A stretch of 30,194 bases of DNA from a virus. The DNA is taken from positions 1 through 30,194 of the IMG/VR virus record IMGVR_UViG_3300037541_000437, one strand, 5' to 3'. How positions within the stretch are numbered: position 1 is the stretch's first letter; each line of letters begins with the position of its first letter. A program made the position numbers and the translations under genes. The notes beneath the pieces are model-generated. The model searched no databases. It was not told the origin of the DNA and saw nothing but the letters and a program-made list of their open reading frames with translations. Shown here one piece after another: positions 14,617 to 23,300 of the stretch.

Positions 14617-15153
14617 ATGCCTAAAGTTTGGGTGTCACAAGATTGCGACGATGTACAGGCTCTTAGAGTGAACTCTTCGAGCCGTTACATTTATGTAATC
14701 GATTCAGCTTGGCAGCCTTTATTTGCTTACGATGCAACGCTTGCGCCTCCTGTTAGGACTTTTAAACTAGCTGCGGAGCTAGATACGACAACCTTCCAAA
14801 AGCTAAGAGTGATAGCCTATATCTATAACGAGACGACAAACTCAGTAGATTCAGCGTCGTCAGTTAGTTTTAGTCTTTACTCAGTTAATCAGCCAGGATG
14901 GATTGACACTTTTGAATCAACATTAACCGGCGTTGAACAGTCTAATGCGTATTTTTTCGTAGAGATAAATATCTCTGATTTTATTTCTGGTCTTTATAAT
15001 GGAGACACGACCTTGATGGTTGAGGCAACAGCGACTAGACTATCAAGTACATATAGAAATAGAATCTATATAAATCATCTTGGTATATACTCTAGCTTTA
15101 CGAAACTTAAAAAGTTTGTTGACTATCTGGATATAACCAAACTAGACGAATGA
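14617..15153 (+). CDS. Virion-associated protein of unknown function (178 aa)
   Basis: Not recognised. It starts 3 bases after the upstream stop behind AGGAAA (14604-14609). The sequence is beta-rich throughout (SSRYIYVIDSAWQPLF, TFKLAAELDTTTFQKLRVIA, NAYFFVEINISDF, DTTLMVEATATRL) and suits a single jelly-roll or Ig-like domain, with a short basic-acidic helix at the C-terminus (TKLKKFVDYLDITKLDE). There is no signal peptide or membrane span. Its place directly after the Ig-repeat gene and within the same coupled run suggests a partner in the same appendage, perhaps a tip or cap. That role is inferred from position only. Confidence 0.7.
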   Translation: MPKVWVSQDCDDVQALRVNSSSRYIYVIDSAWQPLFAYDATLAPPVRTFKLAAELDTTTFQKLRVIAYIYNETTNSVDSASSVSFSLYSVNQPGWIDTFESTLTGVEQSNAYFFVEINISDFISGLYNGDTTLMVEATATRLSSTYRNRIYINHLGIYSSFTKLKKFVDYLDITKLDE

Positions 15154-15162
15154 GGGATCATC

Positions 15163-15633
15163 ATGCAAACGTATGCGTTTATCCTAGATAACGTGGTAAC
15201 CAAAGTTGAAGCCTGTAGCGAGGAAGACTTTATTGCCCAAGCACATAAGTATCAGAATATCGCCGATGTAACCGATCAGCTTCCACAGCCGGTTGTGGGA
15301 TGGCTTTTATCAGAGGGTAAACTAGTACCACCGGTTGAGTTAACGCAGGGCGAGAAGGATCTAGCCAAGTATCTAAAACGGGCGAGAGTAAAGGATCAGA
15401 TTATAGCCGAAATGGCTTCTGAGAATATAGGTCGTATTCGCTCTGGCGTCTGGACAGTTGCACAGCTAACGTCATTGACTCAGGATCAAGAATTAAAATT
15501 AGTTTTAGATGATGTCAGTACGTTATCATATGAACTTTCGGTTCAGAAGGTTATGGCCACAACAAACGCTTTAATAACTCCTGAAATAAAAGCAGGATGG
15601 GTCGCAAAACTAATGTCTCATTTTTATAATTAA
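15163..15633 (+). CDS. Small protein of the appendage island, possibly a fibre-assembly factor (156 aa)
   Basis: GAGGGA (15152-15157) is 5 bases before the ATG. The N-terminus (MQTYAFILDNVVTKVEACS) and the VVGWLLSEGKLVPP segment resemble short N-terminal modules of phage fibre-associated proteins, where a strand-rich start is followed by a helical body. Residues about 60-156 are helical and charged (GEKDLAKYLKRARVKDQIIA, DQELKLVLDDVSTLSYEL). It has no repeats, cysteine cluster or membrane span. It is the last gene of the appendage island, and fibre-assembly chaperones often sit behind their fibre genes. No family match is certain, so the chaperone idea is tentative. Confidence 0.65.
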   Translation: MQTYAFILDNVVTKVEACSEEDFIAQAHKYQNIADVTDQLPQPVVGWLLSEGKLVPPVELTQGEKDLAKYLKRARVKDQIIAEMASENIGRIRSGVWTVAQLTSLTQDQELKLVLDDVSTLSYELSVQKVMATTNALITPEIKAGWVAKLMSHFYN

Positions 15634-15645
15634 CTCCGAGGAATT

Positions 15646-16224
15646 ATGATTTCCACAATTCGCCGATATCTAATTCGTTTTTTAAAGCCATTGAGCATTT
15701 TGGCCGGGCATTTATATATTGCACCAAAAAAAAGGGCAATAAAGGCCAGCCATATTATGCAAATGCAAGATGTCCTAAATGTGGGCGACGTTATACTAAC
15801 ATTCTCAAGAGGAGAGCTAACCAATTTCCTTATCGAAGGCGACTTTAAACATTGCGCCATGTATATCGGCTCCGGGACCATTATAGAGGCTGTTGGCAAG
15901 GGCGTCACAACGCAATGTTTTGAGGATTTTTGTGCATCTAAGGACCGCATAGCTATTATGCGAGCTTTATTCTGTTCTGAGGCTGAGGCGCAAGCGGCGG
16001 CAAGATTTTCCCTATTTCAAGAGGGCAAGCCATACGATTACAATTTTGAACCAAATGAAGATGCTTTTTATTGCGCCGAACTAATTGCTGAAAGCTATAA
16101 AGAGGCTACAAAGGATACCTCTCCATTTGTTAAAAGGCAGGTTATGGGCGTGGATACCGTGTTGCCTAATGATTTCTTTATGGCTCGGAAGAAGTTTGAT
16201 TTAATAATTGATATGCCTTGCTGA
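15646..16224 (+). CDS. Permuted papain-like amidase/peptidase (NlpC/P60 superfamily, YiiX/YaeF-like)
   Basis: 192 residues. The layout fits permuted papain-like enzymes, in which the catalytic His comes before the Cys: VGDVILTFSRG (residues 46-56), FKHCAMYIG with His69, TIIEAVGKGV with Glu81, then DYNFEPNEDAFYCAELIAES with Cys143. These enzymes cut amide bonds in peptidoglycan peptides or lipoproteins, or act as acyltransferases. The N-terminus (RRYLIRFLKPLSILAGHLYIAPKKR) is basic and hydrophobic and could be an amphipathic or membrane-touching helix. GAGGA (15638-15642) precedes the ATG. Its place between appendage and neck genes, with no lysis gene nearby, suggests a virion-carried wall- or membrane-acting enzyme. 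The substrate is unknown. Confidence 0.82.
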   Translation: MISTIRRYLIRFLKPLSILAGHLYIAPKKRAIKASHIMQMQDVLNVGDVILTFSRGELTNFLIEGDFKHCAMYIGSGTIIEAVGKGVTTQCFEDFCASKDRIAIMRALFCSEAEAQAAARFSLFQEGKPYDYNFEPNEDAFYCAELIAESYKEATKDTSPFVKRQVMGVDTVLPNDFFMARKKFDLIIDMPC

Positions 16225-16415
16225 CTTGGAATGATTTTGATGGGATAATGGTGGCTGATTCTGGGGAAGGGTGGTTTTGGGTTATTCTTAAAAATGGTTC
16301 AAAACTACAACTAGATTCAGATGATGATTTTTTAAAAAAACTAGGAGTTACCAAAAATGAAAGTGAAGCTAAAAAAATTCAGACGTGCGAATCAGACAAA
16401 CCTTGTACACATTGA
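16218..16415 (+). CDS. Possible very small protein (up to 65 aa), start uncertain
   Basis: Not recognised. The frame fills the 132-base gap between the amidase and the next gene. A TTG at 16218 overlaps the amidase stop; an in-frame ATG at 16248 with GATGGG before it is the alternative. The protein is acidic and aromatic in the middle (GEGWFWVILKNGSKLQLDSD). It overlaps the following gene by 59 bases. Continuous tight packing of the operon argues that the gap is coding, but no ribosome site is convincing. Confidence 0.45.
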   Translation: MLTWNDFDGIMVADSGEGWFWVILKNGSKLQLDSDDDFLKKLGVTKNESEAKKIQTCESDKPCTH

Positions 16416-16590
16416 TGACGATGGGAAATTTTACTCATGGTCGCAAGTTGGTGATGAGATCGAGGTTGAGGATTCTATCGGTTATAAACTCGTCGGACTC
16501 TATCCAGATATGCTCGAAGAATCTTTGCATGAGGTTGAGGTTGTGCGCCGTGGAAGGCCGCCAAAGTACGATAACAAAGCAGAGGTTTAA
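16357..16590 (+). CDS. Small head-neck region protein with an AT-hook-like C-terminus (77 aa)
   Basis: AGGAG (16343-16347) lies 9 bases before the ATG, with the AACTAGGAG context seen before several other genes here. The protein has a basic N-terminus (MKVKLKKFRRANQ), a strand-rich core (KFYSWSQVGDEIEVED, IGYKLVGLYPDML) and a basic RRGRPPKY motif near the C-terminus. GRP flanked by basic residues is the core of AT-hook DNA minor-groove binders, though here it may only be a charged tail. Small proteins of this kind often lie just before the head-tail connector gene in HK97-like phages. The function is unknown. Confidence 0.7.
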   Translation: MKVKLKKFRRANQTNLVHIDDDGKFYSWSQVGDEIEVEDSIGYKLVGLYPDMLEESLHEVEVVRRGRPPKYDNKAEV

Positions 16591-16592
16591 AC

Positions 16593-17216
16593 ATGGCTCT
16601 TGACGCTTACGCACTAACAACCATTGCAGCGGCTAAAAGTCACCTTGGCATTTTGGCTGGCGATACTAGCCAAGACGCTGTTTTAGAGCGTTTTATCAAT
16701 TCGGCATCGGCTAGGATTGAAAATTATATCAATAGGAAAATCCTGAAGCGGGCTTATACCGAATACCAAGACGGTCGAGGTAATGACAGAATCCTATTGA
16801 GGCAATGGCCAGCGGATAAGCCCTCAGAGTTATGGGATGATGTTGATAACGAATTTACAGACCCAAATAATCAATTTGAGGCCCCTGATTTTGTTTTAGA
16901 AGAAACGAGCGATGGCGGTATCGGGGTTGTTTTGGTTGACGGCCAGCGGTTTAATCGTGGAAATCAAAATATAAAGATCGTTTACGAGGCCGGATATTCC
17001 ACGGTCCCATATGACCTTCAAGATGCTTGTTTGTTTATTGTGGATTACCTATACGCAATTAAACAGGACAGGCGGGTAGGCGTAAGTTCTAAGTCTAAAA
17101 ACGGCGAATCCGTCCAGTTTCTTGAGAATATTCCCGAACACATCACGGATATTCTTGATCGGTATGCTAGATGCGAATTTGCTTTAGTAAGCGCTCCGGT
17201 GGGCAATGGCCAATGA
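16593..17216 (+). CDS. Head-tail connector protein (gp6-like adaptor)
   Basis: 207 residues. The start LTTIAAAKSHLGILAGDTSQDAVLERFINSASARIENYINRKIL is the helical signature of gp6-like/Phage_gp6 adaptors, which form the ring below the portal. A middle strand region (GGIGVVLVDGQRFNRGNQNIKIVYEAGYSTVPYDL) and a C-terminal helix (DACLFIVDYLYAIKQDRR) complete the fold. The protein is somewhat longer than the minimal family of about 100-120 residues owing to the inserted middle. AGAGG (16581-16585) is well placed, and the next gene overlaps by 11 bases. Order relative to gp10-like and terminator genes is as in HK97. The adaptor joins the filled head to the neck. Confidence 0.85.
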   Translation: MALDAYALTTIAAAKSHLGILAGDTSQDAVLERFINSASARIENYINRKILKRAYTEYQDGRGNDRILLRQWPADKPSELWDDVDNEFTDPNNQFEAPDFVLEETSDGGIGVVLVDGQRFNRGNQNIKIVYEAGYSTVPYDLQDACLFIVDYLYAIKQDRRVGVSSKSKNGESVQFLENIPEHITDILDRYARCEFALVSAPVGNGQ

Positions 17217-17730
17217 TTTAACGCTAAAAATAGAGCGGCGGATACTTGATAGGCTAAGGGCTTATGATCAAGATGATCCCCGCATGAAGGCAGCGTTATT
17301 GAGGATTGGGTTTCTACTTGAAGCGCAAATAAAGCTGAATATCAGGAAGCAAAAACTGATAGACACTGGCAGGCTGATAAATTCTATCCGCTCGGAAGTA
17401 ACGAAAGACGGATTGACGGTCGGCGCTTATAATATGCCATATGCGGCAATTCATGAATTTGGCGGGACAATTAGCGCCAAAAACGCTCGATATTTGACGA
17501 TCCCAATGAGTCCAGAGTTTAAGGGCCGCAGAGCCTCTGAATTTGGGGATTTATTTGTGAAGCGGATCAGAAATCGAGCCTATTTGGTTAGGCGCTTGGA
17601 TAGCGGTCAGTTGCAATTTTGCTATATGTTGCGGGAACAGGTTACAATGCCAGCACGTCCATTTATGAGGCCAGCGCTTCAACAGCATAAAGATAGAATC
17701 ATAGAAATAATCAGGGATTTAATAAAATGA
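17206..17730 (+). CDS. HK97 gp10-like neck/tail completion protein
   Basis: 174 residues. The central motif KLIDTGRLINSIRSEVTKDG, followed by VGAYNMPYAAIHEFGGTI, is diagnostic of the HK97-gp10/virion morphogenesis family, in which D-T-G-x-L and Y-A-x-x-x-E-F-G are the best-conserved parts. The C-terminus has the usual MPARPFMRPAL motif. These proteins sit at the head-tail joint and are needed to finish the tail or neck. The ATG overlaps the connector gene by 11 bases, with GGTGGG (17198-17203) only 2 bases upstream, so it probably relies on translational coupling. The stop overlaps the next start as ATGA. Confidence 0.88.
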   Translation: MANDLTLKIERRILDRLRAYDQDDPRMKAALLRIGFLLEAQIKLNIRKQKLIDTGRLINSIRSEVTKDGLTVGAYNMPYAAIHEFGGTISAKNARYLTIPMSPEFKGRRASEFGDLFVKRIRNRAYLVRRLDSGQLQFCYMLREQVTMPARPFMRPALQQHKDRIIEIIRDLIK

Positions 17731-18164
17731 GCATAGAATCTGATATCTGTGATAAAATAGTGAGCATTATTACAAATGATGTTCCAGAGGTAAAATCTGT
17801 TAGTTTTGATAAGATAAAGCTATCCACAAGTGATTTTAGGGATTTTGAGCTTCCAGCCGTCCAGATTTGGGATGTTGCGCAGTCTATGCAGCACCAGAGG
17901 GGGAGGATTCTGGTTACATGGTCGATTTCTCTTGAATTGACGATGAAATCAAACGAGGCGGGGACAGCGAGCCAAAAGGAGCTATGGGAGCTTAGGCGGA
18001 AGATTCAGCAGGCTTTATGGAATAAACCTAATCTTGAATTAGCGGGCGTTGTTCATTTAGTATATAATTCTAATATAACTGATTTACATTTGGTCGAACC
18101 ATATTATATCGCTAGAATTGATTTTGATGTTCTTTTCTACGATAATTTAACAGGATCATGCTAA
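17727..18164 (+). CDS. Probable tail terminator protein
   Basis: 145 residues. The position between the gp10-like gene and the tail tube gene, and the size, match the tail terminator (lambda gpU/HK97 gp11 type), which caps the tail tube and joins it to the head. The pattern fits: an N-terminal helix (SDICDKIVSIITND), a strand with FELPAVQIWDVAQS, the RILVTWSISLELTMKS strand, a helix with KELWELRRKIQQALW, and a final IARIDFDVLFY strand. Sequence motifs in this family are weak, so order and secondary-structure pattern carry the call. It starts at an ATGA overlap. Confidence 0.75.
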   Translation: MSIESDICDKIVSIITNDVPEVKSVSFDKIKLSTSDFRDFELPAVQIWDVAQSMQHQRGRILVTWSISLELTMKSNEAGTASQKELWELRRKIQQALWNKPNLELAGVVHLVYNSNITDLHLVEPYYIARIDFDVLFYDNLTGSC

Positions 18165-18184
18165 AGCTAAGGGAGTAGTAAAAA

Positions 18185-19420
18185 ATGGCTAAGAATTATG
18201 TATCACTTTATGAAGGCGGAAACGATTCGATTGCTCTTGAGCAAAAGATTTTTATTAAAAAAGAGACGGTGCGTGGTCAATTGGTAACTCCAGCGGGTAC
18301 TGATTTTATCTATCACCTTGATGGTGGATCGGTAAATTTCAGCCAAGATATTGAGTCCGCACCTCACAAGTCTGGCCGTCACCATACTTCTGTAATTAAG
18401 CAGAAAACATCTACAGAATGGACGCTTCCGACATTCTTTAACATTGATGAGTCTCTTGGAGCTGCGGCAGTCGGTGAGATTGATTCTGGCGTTCGTGTAT
18501 TGCATGAGTCCATGTTTGGCAAGCAGGACATTTCTGGCGGCTCGCCTGTTTACACTTCAGAAAATCCACCTTCTATAACATTCTCAATTTACGAAGTTGG
18601 AGACGTATGGGCAAAACAATGTCCCGGCGCTTTCGTAGAGTCTTGTAACATGACATTCCCCGGCGATGGTCAGGCACAGGCGGAATGGTCTGGCATGGCT
18701 AAGACTGTTTTCACGGTCGGTATGGGCAAGTCGATTACAGCAAACGCGGCTAACGCTATTACGCTTGCAGCCGGTGAGGGAAAACGCTTCCCTGTAGGCT
18801 CCAAAGTCATGATCATCAAAGACGACAACACAAAATCCGCTGATACCCCTGCGGGATCGGCTAGAACTGTAACAGCAGTAGCGGGCGACGTTGTTACTGT
18901 TGACGGCGCTGTTTTGGCTGATGCTGATGGCACGGTCGATCCTGTTTATCTATGCTACTACGAGCCAGAGGGAGCGACTGCGATCAATAATCCTGTAACC
19001 GGATTGGTTGGTTCTATTACTTTGGCAGGGTTCCCAACTGTTACAAATTGCGTTCGCACTTTCAGCCTGAACTGCACCAATAACCATGAAGTTCAAGACT
19101 TCTGTTATGGTGAGACTGGACTGGGCGGAAAATTGTTTGTTCCCGGTGGCCGCTTGACTTGTGAGGCCAGCATGGAAATCAATATGTCTAAGGAGCTTGT
19201 TGGATTTATCAACGGTCTTACCGAGTTTACTGGCGAAGATGTTTCCCTTGTTTTGGGCGATGCTTCAGGCCGCCATTTGTTGCTTGAACTGCCTAAAATC
19301 ATCTTCCCTGTACCTGAGATCAGCGTCCCAGAGTCCGGCACAATTCCTGTCACACTTACAGGAAACGCTTACCAGACAGCGCTTGACGCAGCCGACGAGG
19401 TAACAGTATCCTACTTATAA
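18185..19420 (+). CDS. Major tail (tube) protein
   Basis: 411 residues, following the tail terminator and preceding the chaperone pair and tape measure gene, the standard place for the tube protein. GGGAG (18171-18175) is a good ribosome site. The N-terminal part has LEQKIFIKKETVRGQLVTPAG and GSVNFSQDIESAPHKSGRHH, typical of phage tube proteins with a long loop. A central insertion (about residues 175-265), ITLAAGEGKRFPVGSKVMII then ARTVTAVAGDVVTVDGAVLA, looks like a small Ig- or FCCH-like domain facing outward. The end is strand-rich. Its size, about twice that of a minimal tube protein, reflects the insertion. No sheath gene is present, so a non-contractile tail is expected. Confidence 0.85.
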   Translation: MAKNYVSLYEGGNDSIALEQKIFIKKETVRGQLVTPAGTDFIYHLDGGSVNFSQDIESAPHKSGRHHTSVIKQKTSTEWTLPTFFNIDESLGAAAVGEIDSGVRVLHESMFGKQDISGGSPVYTSENPPSITFSIYEVGDVWAKQCPGAFVESCNMTFPGDGQAQAEWSGMAKTVFTVGMGKSITANAANAITLAAGEGKRFPVGSKVMIIKDDNTKSADTPAGSARTVTAVAGDVVTVDGAVLADADGTVDPVYLCYYEPEGATAINNPVTGLVGSITLAGFPTVTNCVRTFSLNCTNNHEVQDFCYGETGLGGKLFVPGGRLTCEASMEINMSKELVGFINGLTEFTGEDVSLVLGDASGRHLLLELPKIIFPVPEISVPESGTIPVTLTGNAYQTALDAADEVTVSYL

Positions 19421-19445
19421 TTAATTTATAACTAGGAGAACTTTT

Positions 19446-19886
19446 ATGGCGTTGAGTTTTGGAAATGATCAAGAATTGGTAGAGGTTATTTGCTCTAAAG
19501 ATGAGTCCGTGACTTGTGATGCGGACTCATTTCAAGAGTATTTGAAAACTCTCGATGAGTCTTTGCTTGGTTTGAATCCGGATATCCAGCCGACTCGTTT
19601 TGTGATGAAAAAGACGTTGCCTTATGCAGCGACTAAAAAGATCAAAAACGAGCAAATTGGATATAAAGATGGAGAAATGGAGCTTCGACTTGGTTTTATT
19701 ATCGAGGAGGTGCGCACCGCACTTGTCGATATTAAAAATCCCGGTTCTGGTCTTGAATTCAAGAAGGACGGCGACGGCGGAGCCAGCAAGTCACTAATCG
19801 AGAAATTAGAAGCGGCTGGAATCGTTCAGGAGCTTTATACGGCTCGTCAAAGCGCTATTAAGTCAGTAACACCAAAAAAAAGTTAA
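19446..19886 (+). CDS. Tail assembly chaperone, upstream partner (lambda G-like)
   Basis: 146 residues. It sits between the tube and tape measure genes, where chaperones that coat the tape measure are encoded. It is mainly alpha-helical and charged, with a VMKKTLPYAATKKIKNEQIG segment and a lysine-rich end. AGGAG (19434-19438) is well placed. The last codons are CCA AAA AAA AGT TAA. The run of eight A (19874-19881) contains the heptamer A AAA AAA in the zero-frame phase for -1 slippage. Slippage would continue as AAG TTA ATG into the next ORF and give a fusion of about 298 residues. Family similarity is weak; position and the slip site make the case. Confidence 0.78.
   Translation: MALSFGNDQELVEVICSKDESVTCDADSFQEYLKTLDESLLGLNPDIQPTRFVMKKTLPYAATKKIKNEQIGYKDGEMELRLGFIIEEVRTALVDIKNPGSGLEFKKDGDGGASKSLIEKLEAAGIVQELYTARQSAIKSVTPKKS
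19874..19880 (+). promoter_or_regulatory. Programmed -1 ribosomal frameshift site A AAA AAA
   Basis: The heptamer fits X XXY YYZ in the zero frame (CCA AAA AAA AGT). After a -1 slip, reading continues AAG TTA ATG in the frame of the downstream ORF. The downstream ORF lacks a Shine-Dalgarno site and its ATG overlaps the upstream stop (TAATG). No strong downstream hairpin was found by eye. Confidence 0.75.
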
Positions 19887-20341
19887 TGGCTTTACTTGAA
19901 TTGTCCTTTGCAAACCCTGCCCAACTTAAAAAGGAAGGTAGGGTTTTTGATTGTGCAAACTGCCCCAATTCGATCCAAAAGATCAGGCGATGCAAAGAGG
20001 ATAAAGAGTTTACTGCGGCAGACGGCGCAATTTGGCCTATGTACATAAATAAGGGCGGGACCATGTATAATTACTGCCCCGGAAAGGCGACTTGGGACGC
20101 ACAGGCGGCGGAGCTATTTCATAGGCTTGTTTTAATGTGTGAAATGAAAGTTTTTCCAAGGGCGGGCGGGATTGATGACCAAGATTCGGATATAATAGAG
20201 ACATTGGCATGGTTTTTACCCAAGTACGATATCCATAAATTCATGCAAAGGGCTGAAATGGTTTTAGGCGGCGATTCTTCCGATGGGAAAAAGCCGGAAG
20301 CGCCAAAGATAAAGCCAAGAGGTCAGTCAAAGGGGCGATAA
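19886..20341 (+). CDS. Tail assembly chaperone, frameshift extension (T-like), cysteine-rich
   Basis: 151 residues from the ATG. It is probably made mainly as the C-terminal half of a -1 frameshift fusion with the upstream ORF; coupled re-initiation at TAATG is the alternative. Cysteines at residues 23, 26, 36 and 64 (FDCANC, RRCKED, YNYCPG) form a C-x2-C-x9-C-x27-C set that could bind zinc. A helical part follows (DAQAAELFHRLVLMCEMKVF, then ETLAWFLPKYDIHKFMQRAE), and the end is a basic, proline-rich tail (KPEAPKIKPRGQSKGR). In lambda, the T part of gpGT contacts the tube protein. The zinc-like cluster is not a feature I know from lambda T, so it is worth noting. Confidence 0.72.
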   Translation: MALLELSFANPAQLKKEGRVFDCANCPNSIQKIRRCKEDKEFTAADGAIWPMYINKGGTMYNYCPGKATWDAQAAELFHRLVLMCEMKVFPRAGGIDDQDSDIIETLAWFLPKYDIHKFMQRAEMVLGGDSSDGKKPEAPKIKPRGQSKGR

Positions 20342-23300
20342 ATGGCGGTTAGTGAAAATCTTTTAATAAATGTTAAGGTTAAAAAAGATGGCTCCATAAA
20401 GGGCGCTGAATTAGAAGTTTCAGCGTTTCAAGAGGCTCTTTCGTCTTTAAAATCAGAAATTAAATTATTATCTGAATCGACTAACAGGCTTTCAAGGGAA
20501 AACGAGATACTCGCCAAAAGTTTTAAGAATTCTAACTCTGATTTAAAACACTCAGAAAAATCATTTAAAGATATTGCGGCAGGGGCTTATTTGGCATCTT
20601 CGGCGATGGACGCATTGTCAAAAGCTGTTTCGATGATTCTAACCGCAGATTCAAGAAAGCGCCTCATAGATATTCTTAGAATTTTTGCGGCATTGGCAGA
20701 TTCAAAGGGTCTAACAAGATTATCCGACAGAATAAATTATCTAAAAGAAATGATAGTAAAACTCGATGAGGTCATGAGGGAATACCATCTAAATAGTACG
20801 CAAGATTTTGGATCAGTGGCCGATTATATCGAGAAACAAATTCTTCTTTACAAAACATTTTCAGCCGTGGCAATTGCTGGAGTCATTGCGGCGACAGCCT
20901 ATGCGTCTAAAGAACTTTACAAATTTGCAATGTCTCTTGATGAGGTTAAGTACGCAATTTATAGAGTCAGAAATATATATTTCAGACTTGATGACATTTT
21001 GCGACGACCCGAAGGAATGGAGATATTAAAAAGAGAGATTTGGGCAACAGCGGCAGCGTTTGAAGCGATGACAGTCATATACTTTAAAAGGTTTAAGGTT
21101 GCGTCTATAGACGCAATGAAAGCGGCAGGGGTTGCGGCTGTTGATTTTTCTCAAAAAATAAAATCATCTATCGAGAATTCTATTGGTAAATCATTGTTTT
21201 TTGCCGAACAAAAAATAATAGGTTTTAAAAACCTGTATATATCAGGGATAAAGGCTATATCTGGAGAAGTCGCAAAAGAATTTAAAGACGGATTTTCACT
21301 ATCAAAGTATTTAACTAAATTTATAAATGATTTCAGGAGCGAATACGCATCTGTTCTCATGATGATCAGTGTAAATAATATCTCTATAAAAAATTCATTT
21401 GTGCAAATGTTTAGGATTATCGCAGATGCGGGGAGAATTGCCGCAATAGGTGTGGCTGATGTTATTCTTACGTTTATCGCCAGTGTTTCTAAATTTTCAG
21501 GCATATCGTCAGCAGTATATGCAATGACAGGGTTCTTTAAAGATGCTTCAGTTGCATCTTCAATGTTCTTTGAATCAATGAAGAAAGGAACAGGGTACGC
21601 AGCGGCGTTTAACGCTTCTATGGCATCCATTGTGAGGCTATTTGTCGGATTTCTTCCGTTAATAAGCCAGATTTCGATTCAATTCATACCTATTATATCC
21701 ATAATATTTAATATCCAAAATGCTATAAATGTTTTGATCCCAACATTGAAGGTTTTTTATGGATACCTGCAAACTCTTTCGATGTTTGTTCCTTCATTTG
21801 TTTCATCTTTAAAAAATATAGGTTCATCATTTGCTGGTCTTGTTGGATCAATTGGAATTTTATTTAGCGAATTTGGTAAAAATGGATACAAAGATTTGAC
21901 CACTTTTTTCACAAAGCTAAAATCTATATTTTCAGCGTTATATTCTGAGTTTAGTTCCGGAATTGTTGAATTTGTAAAAAAGATACCCTCAAGTTTGTCT
22001 AGCGCATGGTCCGGAGTTTCTGGATTTTTGACAAAACTAGCGGATTCTGGTGCATCGGCTCTTTTGAGTGGATTTAACAGCCTTGCATCAAAATCCACAA
22101 ATGTAGGAAAAAGCATATTTGAAGGAATTAAATCAGGATTGGCTAGGGGCGTTAAAGAGGTTTTCACAAATGCCGACCTTATAGTCAAGGCTGGCGCTTT
22201 CGTTACTCACCCACTCTTGTTGTTTGGAAATGCGGCGCTTTCTTCTGACAGTGGCTTGGTAAAATTTGCTGGAACTTTGTCAATCGTTGCCGGAATACTT
22301 ATCGGTGGATTCTCGGCGGCTATTGTTTACGCTTTGGGCGCTATAGGAAATTTCGTTGAATCAATTGGAGACAAGTTGATTTCAACAATGGATAAGATGG
22401 AAGAAAAATTTATAAAGTCGCAGCAGGTTGTTAAGTCGTTTGCTTTTGTTGTTACAGGTTTTGGAAAAACATTCGGTGAATCAACGATAGGAAGTTTAGA
22501 ACAATGGCAAGGCGTTGTTTCTAAAATAACTGAAAAAACTATATACGGCACTGATGAAGTAAATAAAGCAATCAAGATAATGATTGCAGAGGGTGCGGCT
22601 CTTGGTCTTAATTTTACTCAAAATGTTGAATTGCTCAACAGGGCGCTTGATGTTTCTGCATCCCAAGGAAGGGATTTAACCGAGGTTGCCATTGCATTGG
22701 CTTCAGGTCTTATGGGTCAATCCCAGAGCGTTCTTTCTCTTGGTATAAACTTAAAAGAGAGTCATTTAGAACATTCAAAATTCTTGGTTTCTCAAAATAA
22801 ACTTTTAGATGATTTGAGCGATACAGAAAAAGTACAATTAAGATATAACGAGGTTCTGGCCCAGACTGTTCCTATTCTCGGAGCGGCATCATCGCAGATG
22901 GATACCGTTGCCGGTTCTTCTAGGAAGCTAGAGCAGGCGGTTGATTCTATATCTGTAAAACTAGGAGCCATGGGATTCGCTACGGAATACCTTTTAAAAA
23001 CACAGCGAGAACTTGCGTCTGTTTTTTTAAGTCTTCCTGATGTTGTCCTTAATGTTATAGGTGTTTTCTGGGATTTTTCTGGAGTTATTCTAAAAATAAC
23101 CGGAATATTGATAAAATATGCAGTGATCATTTCAAGTCTTGCGGTTACATATAAAATTTTATTGTGGGCCACGACTCAAAACGCAATGGCTCAGGGCGTT
23201 TTAACGGTTGCAATGAATGTTTTAGGTAATGCGGCGGGTGTTCAAACCGTTGCCGTTACATCACTTGGTGTTGCATGGTCAAATTTACTACTCATTCTTA

